A DNA stretch of 64,000 nt from Chryseobacterium echinoideorum (GCF_007474535.1 NZ_VKNW01000011.1:1-64000), one strand, 5' to 3'; positions 35,499-46,334 are shown, counted from the stretch's first letter. The notes: generated from the letters alone by a model not told the origin. Made by a program: numbers and translations.

Positions 35499-36665
35499 AT
35501 GGAAAACGAAAATTTTGAAACCTTTGCCATAAGAACCCAGACTGAAAGAACCCAGTTTGATGAGCATTCTACGCCTTTATATTTAACCTCCAGCTTTATT
35601 TTTCAGGATGCGGAAGATATGAGAGCGAGTTTTGCAGAAGAAAAGCCAAAGAATTTATACAGTCGATTTTCAAACCCGAATGTAACAGAATTTACGGATA
35701 AAATTGTGAAGATGGAAGGGGCAGAAGCAGGTTACGCTTTTGCAACAGGAATGGCAGCGATTTACTCCACATTTGCGACTTTGCTAAATTCCGGTGATCA
35801 TATTGTAAGTTGTCAATCGGTTTTCGGTTCTACCCATACCTTATTCACAAAATATTTTCCGAAATGGAATATCGAAACATCGTATTTCAAAGCAGAGGAT
35901 GCCGAAAATGTTGAACAATATATTCAGCCCAATACGAAAATTCTGTATCTGGAAACACCTACCAATCCTGCGATTGAAGTTTTGGATTTAGAGTTTTTCG
36001 GGCAGATTGCTAAGAAGCACAATTTGATTTTTATTGTGGATAACTGCTTTGCGACACCTTATCTGCAACAGCCCATAAAATACGGAGCAGACATTGTGGT
36101 GCATTCTGCAACCAAATTAATTGACGGGCAAGGTCGCGTTTTAGGTGGAGTAGCTGTAGGAAGAGAAGATCTGATCCGTGAAATCTATCTTTTCGCAAGA
36201 AATACAGGTCCTGCCATGTCGCCTTTCAACGCCTGGGTTTTGTCTAAAAGTCTCGAAACACTGGCAATTCGTGTAGAAAAACATTGTGAGAACGCCTTAA
36301 AAGTTGCCGAATTTTTAGAAAACCATCCCAATGTAGAATTGGTAAAATATCCTTTCTTAAAATCTCATCCAAGCTATGAAATTGCTAAAAAGCAGATGAA
36401 ATTAGGCGGAAATATCGTTGCTTTCGAAATCAAAGGCGGAATTGAAGGCGGAAGAAACTTTTTAGATAAAATAAAAATGTGTTCCCTTTCCGCAAACTTA
36501 GGCGATACGAGAACTATTGTAACGCATCCTGCTTCTACAACACACTCCAAATTATCAGATGAGGAAAGAAATGAAGTCGGAATTACCGCAGGTTTGGTTC
36601 GTTGCTCGGTCGGGTTGGAAAACGTGGATGATATTGTTAATGATTTAAAACAAGCGTTAAGCTAA
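35499..36665 (+). CDS. metZ: O-acyl-homoserine sulfhydrylase (MetZ/MetY, Cys/Met PLP enzyme)
   Basis: 388 residues of the Cys/Met metabolism PLP family. It shows STPLYLTSSFIF, YSRFSNPNVTEF, FATGMAAIYST, YLETPTNPAIE, VDNCFATPYLQQP and the PLP lysine in HSATKLIDGQG (Lys206). It resembles O-succinylhomoserine sulfhydrylase (MetZ) in length and motifs. With metX upstream it most likely uses O-acetylhomoserine and sulfide to make homocysteine. The direct sulfhydrylation route is implied because no cystathionine beta-lyase is near. A 15-bp palindrome overlaps its stop codon. Confidence 0.85.
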   Translation: MENENFETFAIRTQTERTQFDEHSTPLYLTSSFIFQDAEDMRASFAEEKPKNLYSRFSNPNVTEFTDKIVKMEGAEAGYAFATGMAAIYSTFATLLNSGDHIVSCQSVFGSTHTLFTKYFPKWNIETSYFKAEDAENVEQYIQPNTKILYLETPTNPAIEVLDLEFFGQIAKKHNLIFIVDNCFATPYLQQPIKYGADIVVHSATKLIDGQGRVLGGVAVGREDLIREIYLFARNTGPAMSPFNAWVLSKSLETLAIRVEKHCENALKVAEFLENHPNVELVKYPFLKSHPSYEIAKKQMKLGGNIVAFEIKGGIEGGRNFLDKIKMCSLSANLGDTRTIVTHPASTTHSKLSDEERNEVGITAGLVRCSVGLENVDDIVNDLKQALS

Positions 36666-36678
36666 ACCTTGAAGGTTT
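36664..36678. repeat. AAACCTTGAAGGTTT palindrome, copy 1
   Basis: A 15-base palindrome with a single central G begins within the metZ stop codon. The identical 15-mer occurs at 52543-52557, where it forms one arm of a terminator. Confidence 0.55.
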
Positions 36679-36693
36679 GAATATTAGATAAAA

Positions 36694-37704
36694 ATGAAAA
36701 ATTCAGAACAACTATACAAAGCATTATCCGAAAGAATTTTAATTCTCGACGGAGCTATGGGAACCATGCTTCAGCGGTATAAATTCGAAGAAGAAGATTA
36801 CCGTGGCGAACGTTTCAAAAACTGGGAACATCCTGTAAAAGGAAACAATGATCTGTTATCTTTAACGCAGCCCCACGCAATAGAAGAAGTTCACAAAAAA
36901 TACCTTGAAGCGGGAGCAGACATCATCGAGACCAATACATTTTCAGGAACAACCATTGCCATGGCAGATTATCACATGGAAGATATCGTTTACGAACTGA
37001 ATTACGAATCTGCAAAAATTGCAAGAAAAGTCTGCGACGAGTACACCGCTAAAAATCCCCAAAAGCCAAGATTTGTAGCAGGTTCTATCGGTCCAACCAA
37101 CAGAACAGCAAGTTTAAGTCCTGATGTAAACGATCCCGGATACAGAGCCATTACTTTTGATGAATTGAGAATCGCTTATAAACAACAATGCGAAGCTTTA
37201 TTAGACGGAGGATCAGATATTCTCTTGGTAGAAACCATTTTCGACACATTGAATGCAAAAGCTGCCCTTTTCGCCATTGACGAAATTCAGGAGGAAAGAG
37301 GAATTAAAATCCCGATCATGGTTTCAGGAACGATTACGGATGCTTCAGGAAGAACATTGAGCGGACAGACCGCAGAAGCATTTTTGATCTCCGTTTCTCA
37401 TTTAAATCTGTTAAGCGTTGGTTTTAACTGTGCTTTAGGAGCCAATCAGTTAACGCCGTATTTGGAGACTTTAGCCCACAATTCAGAATTTGCTGTTTCA
37501 GCTTATCCGAACGCCGGTTTACCGAATGCTTTCGGAAAATACGATGAAACACCGGAAGATATGGCAGGACAGATCAAAGAATACGTGGAAAAAGGATTAA
37601 TTAACATCGTCGGAGGTTGCTGCGGAACAACGCCGGAACACATCAAGGCAATTGCAGATACGGTATCACAATATCCGCCCCGAAAATTGAAAGAATTTGT
37701 TTGA
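36694..37704 (+). CDS. metH: Methionine synthase, homocysteine-binding module as a separate protein
   Basis: 336 residues equal to the first domain of cobalamin-dependent MetH: the homocysteine S-methyltransferase barrel. Seen are [53 protein letters not shown] and the zinc cysteines in [10 protein letters not shown] and [10 protein letters not shown]. It lacks folate, cobalamin and activation domains, which are supplied by a second gene beginning at 38884. The two halves must work together to methylate homocysteine. A desaturase gene stands between them. Confidence 0.9.
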   Translation: MKNSEQLYKALSERILILDGAMGTMLQRYKFEEEDYRGERFKNWEHPVKGNNDLLSLTQPHAIEEVHKKYLEAGADIIETNTFSGTTIAMADYHMEDIVYELNYESAKIARKVCDEYTAKNPQKPRFVAGSIGPTNRTASLSPDVNDPGYRAITFDELRIAYKQQCEALLDGGSDILLVETIFDTLNAKAALFAIDEIQEERGIKIPIMVSGTITDASGRTLSGQTAEAFLISVSHLNLLSVGFNCALGANQLTPYLETLAHNSEFAVSAYPNAGLPNAFGKYDETPEDMAGQIKEYVEKGLINIVGGCCGTTPEHIKAIADTVSQYPPRKLKEFV

Positions 37705-37787
37705 AATAATAGAATTTTTTCATTGAATTGATAAGAAAAGGAACGGTTTTTAATATTATCTTTAATTATCACACAAAATTAAATATA

Positions 37788-38879
37788 ATGGAAAAACCTA
37801 TTTACTTTAAAAATTCAGAGGATGCCAAATTGTTTAATGAACTTAGAAAAAAAGTGAACCAAAGAGTGGAAGCAATTCCTGAAAACAGGGATGTTTATAT
37901 TCAGATCAAAGCCATTATATTGCCTTTGCTGTATATCGGACTGTATGTTTTTGCATTATTTAATGCAGAAAATTCCGGAGTCTATATTTTAAGTTTTGTT
38001 TTGATGGGATTGTCTCTTGTTTTAATTTATCTCAATCTCATACACGAAGCGGCACATAACAATATTTTCAAAAGCAAAAAACTGAACAGTATGGTTTTAC
38101 AGATCTTCGATTTTGTGGGTGCCAATTCCTATATCTGGAAAAAGAGACATATTGCAAGCCATCACGCTTATCCCAATGTAGACGGGTGGGATACGGATAT
38201 TGAGCAGAGCGGATTGCTGTTAGTCGTTCCTTGGATCAAAGCAAAAGGAATTCAGAAATACCAGCATCGTTTTTTCTTTCTAGTCTATCCTTTATATCTG
38301 TTCAACTGGATGTTTATCCGCGATTTTAGGGATTTTTTTGATAACGAAAGAGTGATCCTGAAAACGCAGGGAGCGATTCCGACAAAAGAAAAAATTAAAA
38401 TGATTGCTTACAAACTGTTTTATTTTTTCTATCAGATCGCCGTTCCCGTTCTGTTTTTTAAAGTGTCTTTAGGTTTGGCTTTGGGAGCATGGTTTTTACA
38501 GGTAATTGCGGCGAGTATTTTTGCACTTTTTGTCCTGTTGCCTTTACATCCGCTTCCCGATAATGCCTTCCCGAAACTGGATGAGAAAAACGGACTTCCT
38601 TTTAGCTGGCTTCACCATCAGTTTGAAGTCACCAACGATTTAAAAGAAAATAACTGGTTTGTACGGAATGTTTTGGGAAATTTCAACTTTCACGTTGCCC
38701 ACCATCTTTTTCCGAATTACAGTTATGCTTATTATAATGAAATTACAGAAGAAATCGAGCAGTTTGCCAAAGAACATGGCTTAGCATACAAAAGATTTCC
38801 AATGACCACCGCTTTGGGCAAACATGTGGATTTGCTGAAGCAAAATGCGAATAACGCATATTTTATTTTAGAAGAATAA
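37788..38879 (+). CDS. Membrane fatty acid desaturase (acyl-CoA/acyl-lipid type)
   Basis: 363 residues from the ATG at 37788. The three histidine boxes of membrane diiron desaturases are present: [14 protein letters not shown] and HVAHH. They lie between helix pairs ([37 protein letters not shown]). It introduces a double bond into an acyl chain using oxygen and electrons, often from ferredoxin; the position is unknown. Its place between the two metH halves has no obvious metabolic reason. The metH2 ATG follows after four bases, so it is cotranscribed with metH2. A near -7 box (TATCTTTA, 37757-37764) may also serve it. Confidence 0.85.
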   Translation: MEKPIYFKNSEDAKLFNELRKKVNQRVEAIPENRDVYIQIKAIILPLLYIGLYVFALFNAENSGVYILSFVLMGLSLVLIYLNLIHEAAHNNIFKSKKLNSMVLQIFDFVGANSYIWKKRHIASHHAYPNVDGWDTDIEQSGLLLVVPWIKAKGIQKYQHRFFFLVYPLYLFNWMFIRDFRDFFDNERVILKTQGAIPTKEKIKMIAYKLFYFFYQIAVPVLFFKVSLGLALGAWFLQVIAASIFALFVLLPLHPLPDNAFPKLDEKNGLPFSWLHHQFEVTNDLKENNWFVRNVLGNFNFHVAHHLFPNYSYAYYNEITEEIEQFAKEHGLAYKRFPMTTALGKHVDLLKQNANNAYFILEE

Positions 38880-38883
38880 ATTG

Positions 38884-41550
38884 ATGAAATATTTAAGATT
38901 ATCGGGGCTTGAGCCTTTGATTATTACACCGGAAAGTAACTTTATCAACGTTGGGGAAAGAACCAATGTTGCCGGTTCAAAGAAATTTTTAAGATTAATA
39001 AAAGAAGAAAAGTTCGGGGAAGCGCTCGATATTGCACGTCATCAGGTTGAAGGCGGTGCGCAGATTCTCGACGTTAATTTTGACGATGGACTGATCGACG
39101 GAAAGGCTTCCATGATTAAATTTTTAAACCTGATTGCTTCAGAACCAGACATCGCAAGAATTCCTCTCATGATCGACTCTTCGAAATGGGAAATTCTGGA
39201 AGCCGGATTGCAGGTTGCACAGGGAAAATGTGTGGTCAATTCCATCAGCTTAAAAGGAGGTGAAGAAGAATTCATCAAACAGGCAAAAGCCATCAAAAGA
39301 TACGGAGCAGCCGTCATTGTCATGGCTTTTGATGAGGTGGGACAAGCCGATACTTACGAACGTAGAATTGGAATATCAAAACGTTCTTATGATATTTTAG
39401 TGAATCGTTTAAATTTTCCTGCGGAAGATATTATTTTCGATTTGAATATTTTCCCTGTGGCAACGGGAATGGATGAACACCGAAGAAATGCAATCGATTT
39501 TATTGAAGCAACAAGATGGGTTCGTCAAAATCTTCCGTATGCATCCGTGAGCGGAGGAGTTTCTAATGTTTCATTTTCGTTCCGTGGAAATGATACGGTA
39601 AGAGAAGCGATGCACTCGGTTTTCCTGTATCATGCGATTCAGGCTGGAATGAACATGGGAATTGTAAATCCTGCCATGTTGGAGGTTTATGATGAAATTA
39701 ATAAAGAACTTCTGGAACTCGTTGAAGACGTTATTCTTGATAAAAGAGAAGACGCTACAGAAAGGCTTCTTGATTATTCCGAAAAGCATAAATCAGTCAA
39801 AAAAGAAAAGGTTGAAGAACTTGAGTGGCGTACAAAACCTTTACAGGAAAGAATTACGCATTCTTTAGTAAAAGGAATCGACCGTTTCATTGAAGAAGAT
39901 GTGGAAGAAGCAAGATTACAGGCAGAAAAACCACTTCATGTGATTGAAATTAATTTAATGACCGGAATGGGCGTTGTGGGAGATCTGTTCGGAAGCGGAA
40001 AAATGTTCTTGCCGCAGGTTGTAAAATCGGCGCGGGTCATGAAAAAAGCGGTTGCTTATTTGCAGCCTTTCATTGAAGCTGAAAAAGACGGGACAAGACC
40101 TGCGAATGGGAAAATCTTAATGGCAACAGTAAAAGGTGACGTTCATGATATCGGTAAAAATATTGTGAGCGTTGTTTTGGGTTGTAACAATTATGAAATC
40201 GTCGATCTTGGAGTAATGGTTCCTGCCGAAAAAATTATTCAGGCTGCCATTGAACATCAAGTTGATGTTATTGGTTTAAGTGGTTTGATTACGCCAAGTT
40301 TGGACGAAATGGTTTATATCGCATCAGAATTAGAACGTCAAAATCTTAATTTTCCTTTATTGATCGGTGGTGCAACAACTTCAAAAGCACATACTGCCGT
40401 AAAAATAGATTTAAAATATAAAAATGCTGTCGTTCACGTCAATGACGCTTCCAGAGCGGTAAACGTGGTAAGTTCATTATTGGGCGACCGAAATAAAGAA
40501 TACGTTGATGACCTGAAAACCGAATATTCCGAATTTCGTGAAAAGTTCCTGAACAGACAGGTAGAAAAAGACTACGTTTCTATTGAAGAAGCCAGACAGA
40601 ATAAATTTAAAATCGACTGGGAAAATGAACAAATTTTTACACCCAATCAGTTAGGAATTACCGTTGTTGAAAATCAGGATCTGCGAGAATTATTGCCTTT
40701 CATCGACTGGTCACCGTTTTTCAGAAGTTGGGATCTTCATGGAAAATATCCTAATATTCTGGAAGATGAAATAGTCGGAACTCAGGCAAAAGAATTATTC
40801 AAAGATGCACAGGTAATATTAAAAAGAATTTTGGATGAAAAATTATTAACGGCAAAAGCGATTTTCGGAATTTTCAAAGCCAATTCTAATGAAACAGATG
40901 ATATTTTAATTTTTGATGAAAACAACGATCAAAAAACGAAGTTTATTACCTTAAGACAACAGGCTCAACGTTCAAAAGGGAAAGATTATCTGGCGTTGAG
41001 TGACTTCATCGCACCTGAAAGTTCAGGGAAAACCGATTATATGGGAGCTTTCTGTGTAACAACAGGTTTCGGAACAGATGAACTGGCGCAGGAATATGAA
41101 AAAGCGAATGATGACTACAACGCCATCATGGTAAAGGCACTTGCCGACCGTTTCGCAGAAGCCTACGCAGAATTTCTACATAAAAAGGTAAGAACGGAAT
41201 ATTGGGGTTATGCCAATCAGGAAAATTTAACCAATGAAGAATTGATTGCAGAAAAGTATAAAGGAATTCGTCCCGCTCCGGGTTATCCTGCGTGTCCGGA
41301 TCATTTGGAAAAACACGCAATCTGGGATTTACTGAAAGTGGAAGAAAATATCGGTGTTTATCTGACGGAAAGTTTAGCAATGTTCCCGACTGCTTCAGTT
41401 TCCGGATACTATTTCGGAAGTTCCCACGCCAAATATTTTGGATTGGGGAAAGTCGCAGAAGACCAGTTGAAAGATTATTCTGTAAGAAAAGGAATTTCTT
41501 TGCAGGAAGCGAGAAAGTGGCTGAATCCTAATTTAGCAGACGGAATTTAG
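38884..41550 (+). CDS. metH: Methionine synthase, folate/cobalamin/activation module
   Basis: 888 residues covering MetH without its first domain. Pterin-binding barrel about 15-280 ([22 protein letters not shown]), cobalamin cap about 310-400, and B12 Rossmann domain about 405-540 with the DVHDIGKN motif whose histidine coordinates cobalt. The SAM-dependent reactivation domain is at about 560-888 ([26 protein letters not shown]). I chose ATG at 38884 rather than the TTG at 38881. It takes methyl groups from methyl-tetrahydrofolate made by MetF, and the homocysteine half is the separate gene at 36694. A GC-rich palindrome overlaps the stop. Confidence 0.93.
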   Translation: MKYLRLSGLEPLIITPESNFINVGERTNVAGSKKFLRLIKEEKFGEALDIARHQVEGGAQILDVNFDDGLIDGKASMIKFLNLIASEPDIARIPLMIDSSKWEILEAGLQVAQGKCVVNSISLKGGEEEFIKQAKAIKRYGAAVIVMAFDEVGQADTYERRIGISKRSYDILVNRLNFPAEDIIFDLNIFPVATGMDEHRRNAIDFIEATRWVRQNLPYASVSGGVSNVSFSFRGNDTVREAMHSVFLYHAIQAGMNMGIVNPAMLEVYDEINKELLELVEDVILDKREDATERLLDYSEKHKSVKKEKVEELEWRTKPLQERITHSLVKGIDRFIEEDVEEARLQAEKPLHVIEINLMTGMGVVGDLFGSGKMFLPQVVKSARVMKKAVAYLQPFIEAEKDGTRPANGKILMATVKGDVHDIGKNIVSVVLGCNNYEIVDLGVMVPAEKIIQAAIEHQVDVIGLSGLITPSLDEMVYIASELERQNLNFPLLIGGATTSKAHTAVKIDLKYKNAVVHVNDASRAVNVVSSLLGDRNKEYVDDLKTEYSEFREKFLNRQVEKDYVSIEEARQNKFKIDWENEQIFTPNQLGITVVENQDLRELLPFIDWSPFFRSWDLHGKYPNILEDEIVGTQAKELFKDAQVILKRILDEKLLTAKAIFGIFKANSNETDDILIFDENNDQKTKFITLRQQAQRSKGKDYLALSDFIAPESSGKTDYMGAFCVTTGFGTDELAQEYEKANDDYNAIMVKALADRFAEAYAEFLHKKVRTEYWGYANQENLTNEELIAEKYKGIRPAPGYPACPDHLEKHAIWDLLKVEENIGVYLTESLAMFPTASVSGYYFGSSHAKYFGLGKVAEDQLKDYSVRKGISLQEARKWLNPNLADGI

Positions 41551-41593
41551 TTTCAGTTTCGGTGGCGGCAAAGCCGCCGCCGAAACTGAAACT
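41549..41593. repeat. GC-rich palindrome A, after metH
   Basis: Arms 41549-41569 and 41573-41593 pair over 21 bp with one G-U, around an AAA loop. The core is TTTCGGTGGCGGC-AAA-GCCGCCGCCGAAA. It starts within the metH stop codon and has no U tract. A sister element lies at 42682-42710. Confidence 0.7.
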
Positions 41594-41699
41594 TCAAAAT
41601 TAAAACAGAATTTAAAAATTATTTTATTGATGATAGTTATTGGTTGTTTGATTTTTCAGTATAACCATCAACAAAAAACTTTCAACAAGCAACAAAAAA

Positions 41700-42659
41700 A
41701 TGAAAATCACAGACCATATAAAAAACGCAAACGGAAAAACGTTATTCTCCCTCGAAGTTGTTCCTCCACAAAAGGGAATCGGGATTGAAGATTTATACAC
41801 AAACATCGATCCTTTAATGGAATTTAAGCCGCCCTTCATCGACGTTACGACTTCCAGAGAAGAGTATATTTACATCGACAAAGGAAACGGATTGATGGAG
41901 CGCAGAATTACCAGAATGCGTCCCGGAACCTTGGGTATCTGTGCTGCAATTCAGCATAAATACAATGTAGATACCGTTCCGCATTTGCTTTGCGGAGGTT
42001 TTACCAAAGAAGAAACGGAATATCTTCTGGTAGACTGTATGTACCTTGGAATTGATAATGTCATGGCATTACGGGGCGATGCGATGAAAGGACATCAGTA
42101 TTTTGAACCGACTCAGGGAGGTCACGGAAGCGCGATGGAACTGGTTCATCAGATTAATGATCTGGGAAGAGGAAAATATCTCCATAATCAGGATGAGGTT
42201 TGTGATGAGCATAATAAATTCTGCATCGGCGTTGCAGGTTATCCCGAAAAACATATGGAAGCTCCCTCTATGAATTATGATCTGAAATGGCTGAAACAAA
42301 AAGTGGATGCAGGAGCAGATTACATCGTGACCCAAATGTTCTTCGACAATAAAAAATTCATTGAATTTGTTCAGAAAGCCAGAGAAATAGGAATCACGGT
42401 GCCTATCATTCCTGGAATTAAACCAATTGCTACGAAAAAGCATTTAAAGATTTTGCCTCAGATTTTTAAAATAGACCTTCCGGAAGATTTAATAAACGAA
42501 GTGGAAAATGCCAAAAATAATGAAGCGGTAAAACAGATCGGAATTGAATGGGCAATCGCACAATGCAGAGAATTGCTGGAATTCGGAGTTCCTGTTCTGC
42601 ATTTTTATTCGATGGGGAAAAGTGATAATATAAAGAAAGTAGCAGGAGCGCTGTTTTAA
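41700..42659 (+). CDS. metF: Methylenetetrahydrofolate reductase
   Basis: MetF reduces 5,10-methylene-THF to 5-methyl-THF with FAD, giving the methyl donor for methionine synthase. The 319-residue barrel has the N-terminal FSLEVVPPQKG with the catalytic Glu, FIDVTTSREEY, LRGDAMKG (FAD phosphate region), IGVAGYPEKHMEAP and ADYIVTQMFFDNKKF. Position directly after metH fits a metabolic operon, although palindromes stand on both sides of the gene. Length matches bacterial MetF (about 300). Confidence 0.94.
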   Translation: MKITDHIKNANGKTLFSLEVVPPQKGIGIEDLYTNIDPLMEFKPPFIDVTTSREEYIYIDKGNGLMERRITRMRPGTLGICAAIQHKYNVDTVPHLLCGGFTKEETEYLLVDCMYLGIDNVMALRGDAMKGHQYFEPTQGGHGSAMELVHQINDLGRGKYLHNQDEVCDEHNKFCIGVAGYPEKHMEAPSMNYDLKWLKQKVDAGADYIVTQMFFDNKKFIEFVQKAREIGITVPIIPGIKPIATKKHLKILPQIFKIDLPEDLINEVENAKNNEAVKQIGIEWAIAQCRELLEFGVPVLHFYSMGKSDNIKKVAGALF

Positions 42660-42681
42660 TAACTAAAAGCGCTATTTCGGA

Positions 42682-42710
42682 TTTCGGCTGCGGCAAAGCC
42701 GCAGCCGAAA
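42682..42710. repeat. GC-rich palindrome B, after metF
   Basis: Perfect 13-bp arms 42682-42694 and 42698-42710 around an AAA loop: TTTCGGCTGCGGC and its complement. Compared with palindrome A, two stem positions change on both arms, keeping the pairing. It lies between the metF stop and the convergent GNAT-like gene. Confidence 0.7.
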
Positions 42711-42714
42711 CTCA

Positions 42715-43869
42715 TTAAAGCATAGGATGCCTCTCAAATTCCTTATTCCTGTCAAAAAGATAACGATAAGTAGCTAATTTCCGGGTGACCGTGGTGTCAA
42801 GATTTTTCGCAATTTTAATCATTTTAGGATTAAAATCCCCGATCCACTGCATTTCAGTCACTTTAAAATCTGTATGTTTTCTCAAATGTTGGGTTCCTTC
42901 CCAAATCATATATCCTTCAAGACCTTTTTTTTGCCATTCCGGAACGACACCGAAAACCAAACCCACCATCTTTTCGTTTTTCTTAAAATTTTTAATCCAG
43001 AGAAACTTCAGCTTTTCCCAGATTCCGAATTTTCCGTTCAGATATTTAAACCATTGGTTGGTGTCCGGAAGATTCATCCACATCGCAATCGGTTTTTCAT
43101 TTTCGTACACAAACCATGAAATATGCTCATTAATGATGGGTTTCATGGTTTTAAACATTTTGAGAACTTTAGATTCCTGCATACATTTCCCTTCACCATG
43201 CGAAGCCCACGCTTTATTATAAATTTCCGTAAAATCTCTGGCAAATTTTTCCAGATTGTTTTTGGTCAAGGGTTTGGCGAAAAGATCAGGATTCTTACTG
43301 TGTTTGGCATGCATTAGCGTAAAAAGTCTCGAAACTTCAGCAAAAATAGGTCTTGAAAAGCACAGTTGCTCAAAGTAGATTTTGAATCCATAGTTTTCAA
43401 AAAGGTCTTTGTAATATGGAAAATTGTAATTCATTCCGTACAAAGGTTCAATAAAACCTTCGATTACCAGTCCCCAGAATTTATCACGTTCCCCGAAATT
43501 GATGGGACCGTCCATTGCTTCCATTCCTCTGTGCTGAAGCCAGTTTTTGCAGTGGTTAAAAATATAATTTGCAGTTTCCTGATCGTTGATACAATCAAAA
43601 AAACCTATTCCGCCGGTGGGCTGTTGTTGTTCGTAGGTTTCATTGATGAAAACGGCAACTTTTCCTACAGTTTCGTTTTGTTTATTTTTAAACAAAAATC
43701 TTTCGCATTCACCATTTTTATAGAATTTATTTTTTTCAGGATTAAAGATAGATTCAATATCCTGATCCAATGGTCTTATATAATTAGTATCACGCTGATA
43801 AAGTCTTGCTGGAAACTCCAGAAATTCTTTTTTTTGACTTTCGGTATGTACTTTTTCAACAGTGATCAT
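42715..43869 (-). CDS. GNAT-superfamily-like protein, 384 residues
   Basis: The protein resembles long GNAT-fold proteins conserved in Bacteroidota. The N-terminal half has FPARLYQRDTNYIRPLDQDIES and GGIGFFDCINDQ, then MDGPINFGERDKFWGLVIEG. The C-terminal half carries MVGLVFGVVPEWQKKGLEGYMI, which looks like an acetyl-CoA loop (Q-x-x-G-x-x). No signal peptide or membrane helix is visible. The substrate is unknown. It converges on metF with palindrome B four bases past its stop, and diverges from folE with about 95 bases between. Confidence 0.65.
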   Translation of the reverse strand: MITVEKVHTESQKKEFLEFPARLYQRDTNYIRPLDQDIESIFNPEKNKFYKNGECERFLFKNKQNETVGKVAVFINETYEQQQPTGGIGFFDCINDQETANYIFNHCKNWLQHRGMEAMDGPINFGERDKFWGLVIEGFIEPLYGMNYNFPYYKDLFENYGFKIYFEQLCFSRPIFAEVSRLFTLMHAKHSKNPDLFAKPLTKNNLEKFARDFTEIYNKAWASHGEGKCMQESKVLKMFKTMKPIINEHISWFVYENEKPIAMWMNLPDTNQWFKYLNGKFGIWEKLKFLWIKNFKKNEKMVGLVFGVVPEWQKKGLEGYMIWEGTQHLRKHTDFKVTEMQWIGDFNPKMIKIAKNLDTTVTRKLATYRYLFDRNKEFERHPML

Positions 43870-43939
43870 ATTTTACTTTGATTGTTTTAAAAGATAATAT
43901 TTTCGTATAAATTGAAATTATTTAAAAAGATATAATCCG

Positions 43940-43947
43940 TATTTTTG
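43940..43947 (+). promoter_or_regulatory. -7 promoter box for folE
   Basis: TATTTTTG matches TAnnTTTG, 17 bases before the folE ATG. A TTG at 43912-43914 is 25 bases upstream, slightly more than the usual range. Confidence 0.5.
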
Positions 43948-43964
43948 TTGCAAATTAAATAAAA

Positions 43965-44633
43965 ATGGTTGATTTTACCGATAACGATGATGATATTTTC
44001 ACTGGAAAAGAACATACGCCGATTCGTGAAGATGCTTTTGAGAAATCGCCGCAGGAAAAAATAGAAAAAATCACTGAGCTTTTTGGAGAAATTATGCAGA
44101 CTTTGGGTTTGGATATGACTGATGACTCTCTAAAAGATTCTCCAAAACGTGTTGCAAAAATGTATGTGAATGAAATTTTCGGAGGTCTTCTTCCTGAAAA
44201 TAAACCCGGAATTTCTACATTTTCAAATAAATACAAATACCGACAGATGTTGGTGGAAAAAGATATCACCGTATATTCATTTTGCGAGCATCATTTTTTA
44301 CCGATTATCGGAAGAGCGCATGTTGCTTATATTTCGAATGGTGAAGTGATCGGACTTTCCAAAATCAACAGAATTGTGGATTATTATGCCAAAAGACCGC
44401 AGGTTCAGGAAAGACTGACAATGCAGATTGTAGATGCTTTAAAACAGGCATTAGGAACAAAAGATGTTGCCTGCATTATTGATGCAAAGCATCTTTGCGT
44501 CAATTGCAGAGGGATAAAAGATACGGCAAGTTCTACCATCACGGCTGAATTGAGCGGGATCTTCAGAACCAACCCAATTACAAGGCAGGAATTCCTGCAT
44601 TATGTAGGAAGCCATGCAAAACTGGATTATTAG
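43965..44633 (+). CDS. folE: GTP cyclohydrolase I
   Basis: FolE opens the GTP imidazole ring to make dihydroneopterin triphosphate, the first step to tetrahydrofolate. The 222-residue protein has DSPKRVAKMYVNEIFGG, the zinc/active-site YSFCEHHFLPIIGRAHVAYI, LSKINRIVDYYAKRPQVQERL and CVNCRGIKDTASSTIT. The N-terminal 30 residues are acidic and variable, as is common. The nearby metF and metH use the folate it helps make, but it has its own promoter box. Confidence 0.94.
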   Translation: MVDFTDNDDDIFTGKEHTPIREDAFEKSPQEKIEKITELFGEIMQTLGLDMTDDSLKDSPKRVAKMYVNEIFGGLLPENKPGISTFSNKYKYRQMLVEKDITVYSFCEHHFLPIIGRAHVAYISNGEVIGLSKINRIVDYYAKRPQVQERLTMQIVDALKQALGTKDVACIIDAKHLCVNCRGIKDTASSTITAELSGIFRTNPITRQEFLHYVGSHAKLDY

Positions 44634-44821
44634 GATAAATGATTTGTCAAGTTATAAAATATCATATAGCTTCACTAAACCGAAAGTGGTAAATTTAAAC
44701 AATGATAAAATTTAAAAAGGTTTCAAATCAAATTTTCATCACGACAATTATTTGTTGTGACAGAATTTGTTATATCTAATTTTTGAATCTTATAATCATT
44801 AAATCTTTTAATTAACAATCA

Positions 44822-46288
44822 ATGCAACTAAAAATATACAACTCGCTTGCGGGAGAAAAAGAAATATTCAAACCGATTTTAGAAGGAAATATAGGAATGT
44901 ATGTCTGTGGACCTACGGTCTACAGCAATGTCCATCTGGGAAATGTAAGAACTTTCCTTTCTTTCGATTTCATTTACAGAAGCTTGATGCACTTAGGCTA
45001 TAAAGTTCGTTATGTAAGAAATATTACCGATGCAGGTCACCTTACCGACGATGGGGACGTAAATAACGACAGATTTGTAAAACAGACCCGTCTTGAAAAG
45101 CTGGAACCGATGGAAATTGTACAGAAATACACAGTGGATTTTCATAAAGTGTTAGAAATGTTCAATTTGCTTCCTCCGAATATTGAACCAACTGCAACCG
45201 GTCATATCGTAGAACAGATCGAGCTTACTCAAAAATTAATTGAAAGAGGATTCGCTTACGAAAGCAACGGCTCTGTGTATTTCGATGTGTTAGAGTACAA
45301 TAGGAGAGGCTTAAACTACGGTGAACTTTCAAAAAGAAATATAGAAGAACTTTTTGCCAATACCCGTGATTTGGACGGACAGGGCGAAAAGAAAAATCCG
45401 CAGGATTTCGCATTGTGGAAAAAAGCTTCTCCGGCACACATCATGAGATGGAATTCGCCTTGGGGAGAAGGTTTTCCGGGATGGCATCTGGAATGTACTG
45501 CAATGAGTACAAAATATTTGGGAGAAACTTTCGATATTCACGGAGGCGGAATGGATCTTAAATTCCCTCACCACGAATGTGAAATTGCACAGGGAAAAGC
45601 CTGCAATGATGCCTCTCCTGTAAATTACTGGATGCACGCCAATATGTTGACGATGAATTCTCAGCGTATGAGTAAATCAACCGGAAATTATATTTTGCCG
45701 ATGCAGTTGGTGACAGGAGAAAATGATTTCTTCGAAAAACCTTTCCATCCTTCGATAGTCCGTTTTTGCTTTTTGCAGGCACATTACAGAAGTGTTTTAG
45801 ATATTTCAAATGATGCGATGATCGCAAGTGAAAAAGGATTCACGAGATTGATGGAAGCCATTAAAATTCTGAACAATATCAATCCAAATGACGAAAAACA
45901 ATCCTGTTTTAGTCTTGAAGAGTGGAAAAATAAAGCATATGAAGCATTAACGGACGATTTCAATTCTCCTGTTTTGATTGCGCATTTATTTGAAGCCGTA
46001 AAATATATTTTTGCTTTAAATGATGGTAAAGAAATCATTTCAACGAAAGATTTAGAGGAGCTGAAGTCTACTTTAAATGCTTTGGTTTTTGATGTTTTGG
46101 GGCTTCAGAGGATTGAAGAAAACAATAATGAAAAACTGGATCAGACTTTGAAAGTTTTGATTGAGTTGAGAAATCAGGCAAGAAAATCAAAAAATTTCGA
46201 GCTTTCTGATCAGATTCGCGATAAGCTTCTTGCAGAAGGTATTGAGTTAAAAGACGGCAGAGACGGAACTACTTATGTCGTAAATTAA
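44822..46288 (+). CDS. cysS: Cysteine-tRNA ligase
   Basis: CysS charges tRNA-Cys. The 488-residue class I synthetase has the zinc Cys29 in [15 protein letters not shown] (HIGH-like HLGN, 38-41). It also has [46 protein letters not shown], and KMSKS as RMSKSTGN (282-286). A C-terminal helical anticodon-binding region ends with [18 protein letters not shown] small TCACGACAA/TTGTTGTGA hairpin lies in the leader (44739-44760). A terminator follows. Confidence 0.95.
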   Translation: MQLKIYNSLAGEKEIFKPILEGNIGMYVCGPTVYSNVHLGNVRTFLSFDFIYRSLMHLGYKVRYVRNITDAGHLTDDGDVNNDRFVKQTRLEKLEPMEIVQKYTVDFHKVLEMFNLLPPNIEPTATGHIVEQIELTQKLIERGFAYESNGSVYFDVLEYNRRGLNYGELSKRNIEELFANTRDLDGQGEKKNPQDFALWKKASPAHIMRWNSPWGEGFPGWHLECTAMSTKYLGETFDIHGGGMDLKFPHHECEIAQGKACNDASPVNYWMHANMLTMNSQRMSKSTGNYILPMQLVTGENDFFEKPFHPSIVRFCFLQAHYRSVLDISNDAMIASEKGFTRLMEAIKILNNINPNDEKQSCFSLEEWKNKAYEALTDDFNSPVLIAHLFEAVKYIFALNDGKEIISTKDLEELKSTLNALVFDVLGLQRIEENNNEKLDQTLKVLIELRNQARKSKNFELSDQIRDKLLAEGIELKDGRDGTTYVVN

Positions 46289-46307
46289 AACTCGCAAAAA
46301 TTTGAAT

Positions 46308-46334
46308 AATCCCGATACAACTAGTATCGGGATT
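46308..46334 (+). terminator. Terminator of cysS
   Basis: Perfect 11-bp arms AATCCCGATAC (46308-46318) and its complement (46324-46334) around a five-base loop, followed by a T-rich stretch. Confidence 0.8.

Noticed and set aside
42785..43881. Several long plus-strand frames opposite the GNAT-like gene
   Set aside because: All translate to Phe/Ser-rich sequence without motifs, while the minus-strand frame is continuous, with sensible composition.
44739..44760. TCACGACAA/TTGTTGTGA hairpin in the cysS leader
   Set aside because: Nine pairs with one G-U and no T-box or terminator features; could be an operator, but there is too little to claim regulation.
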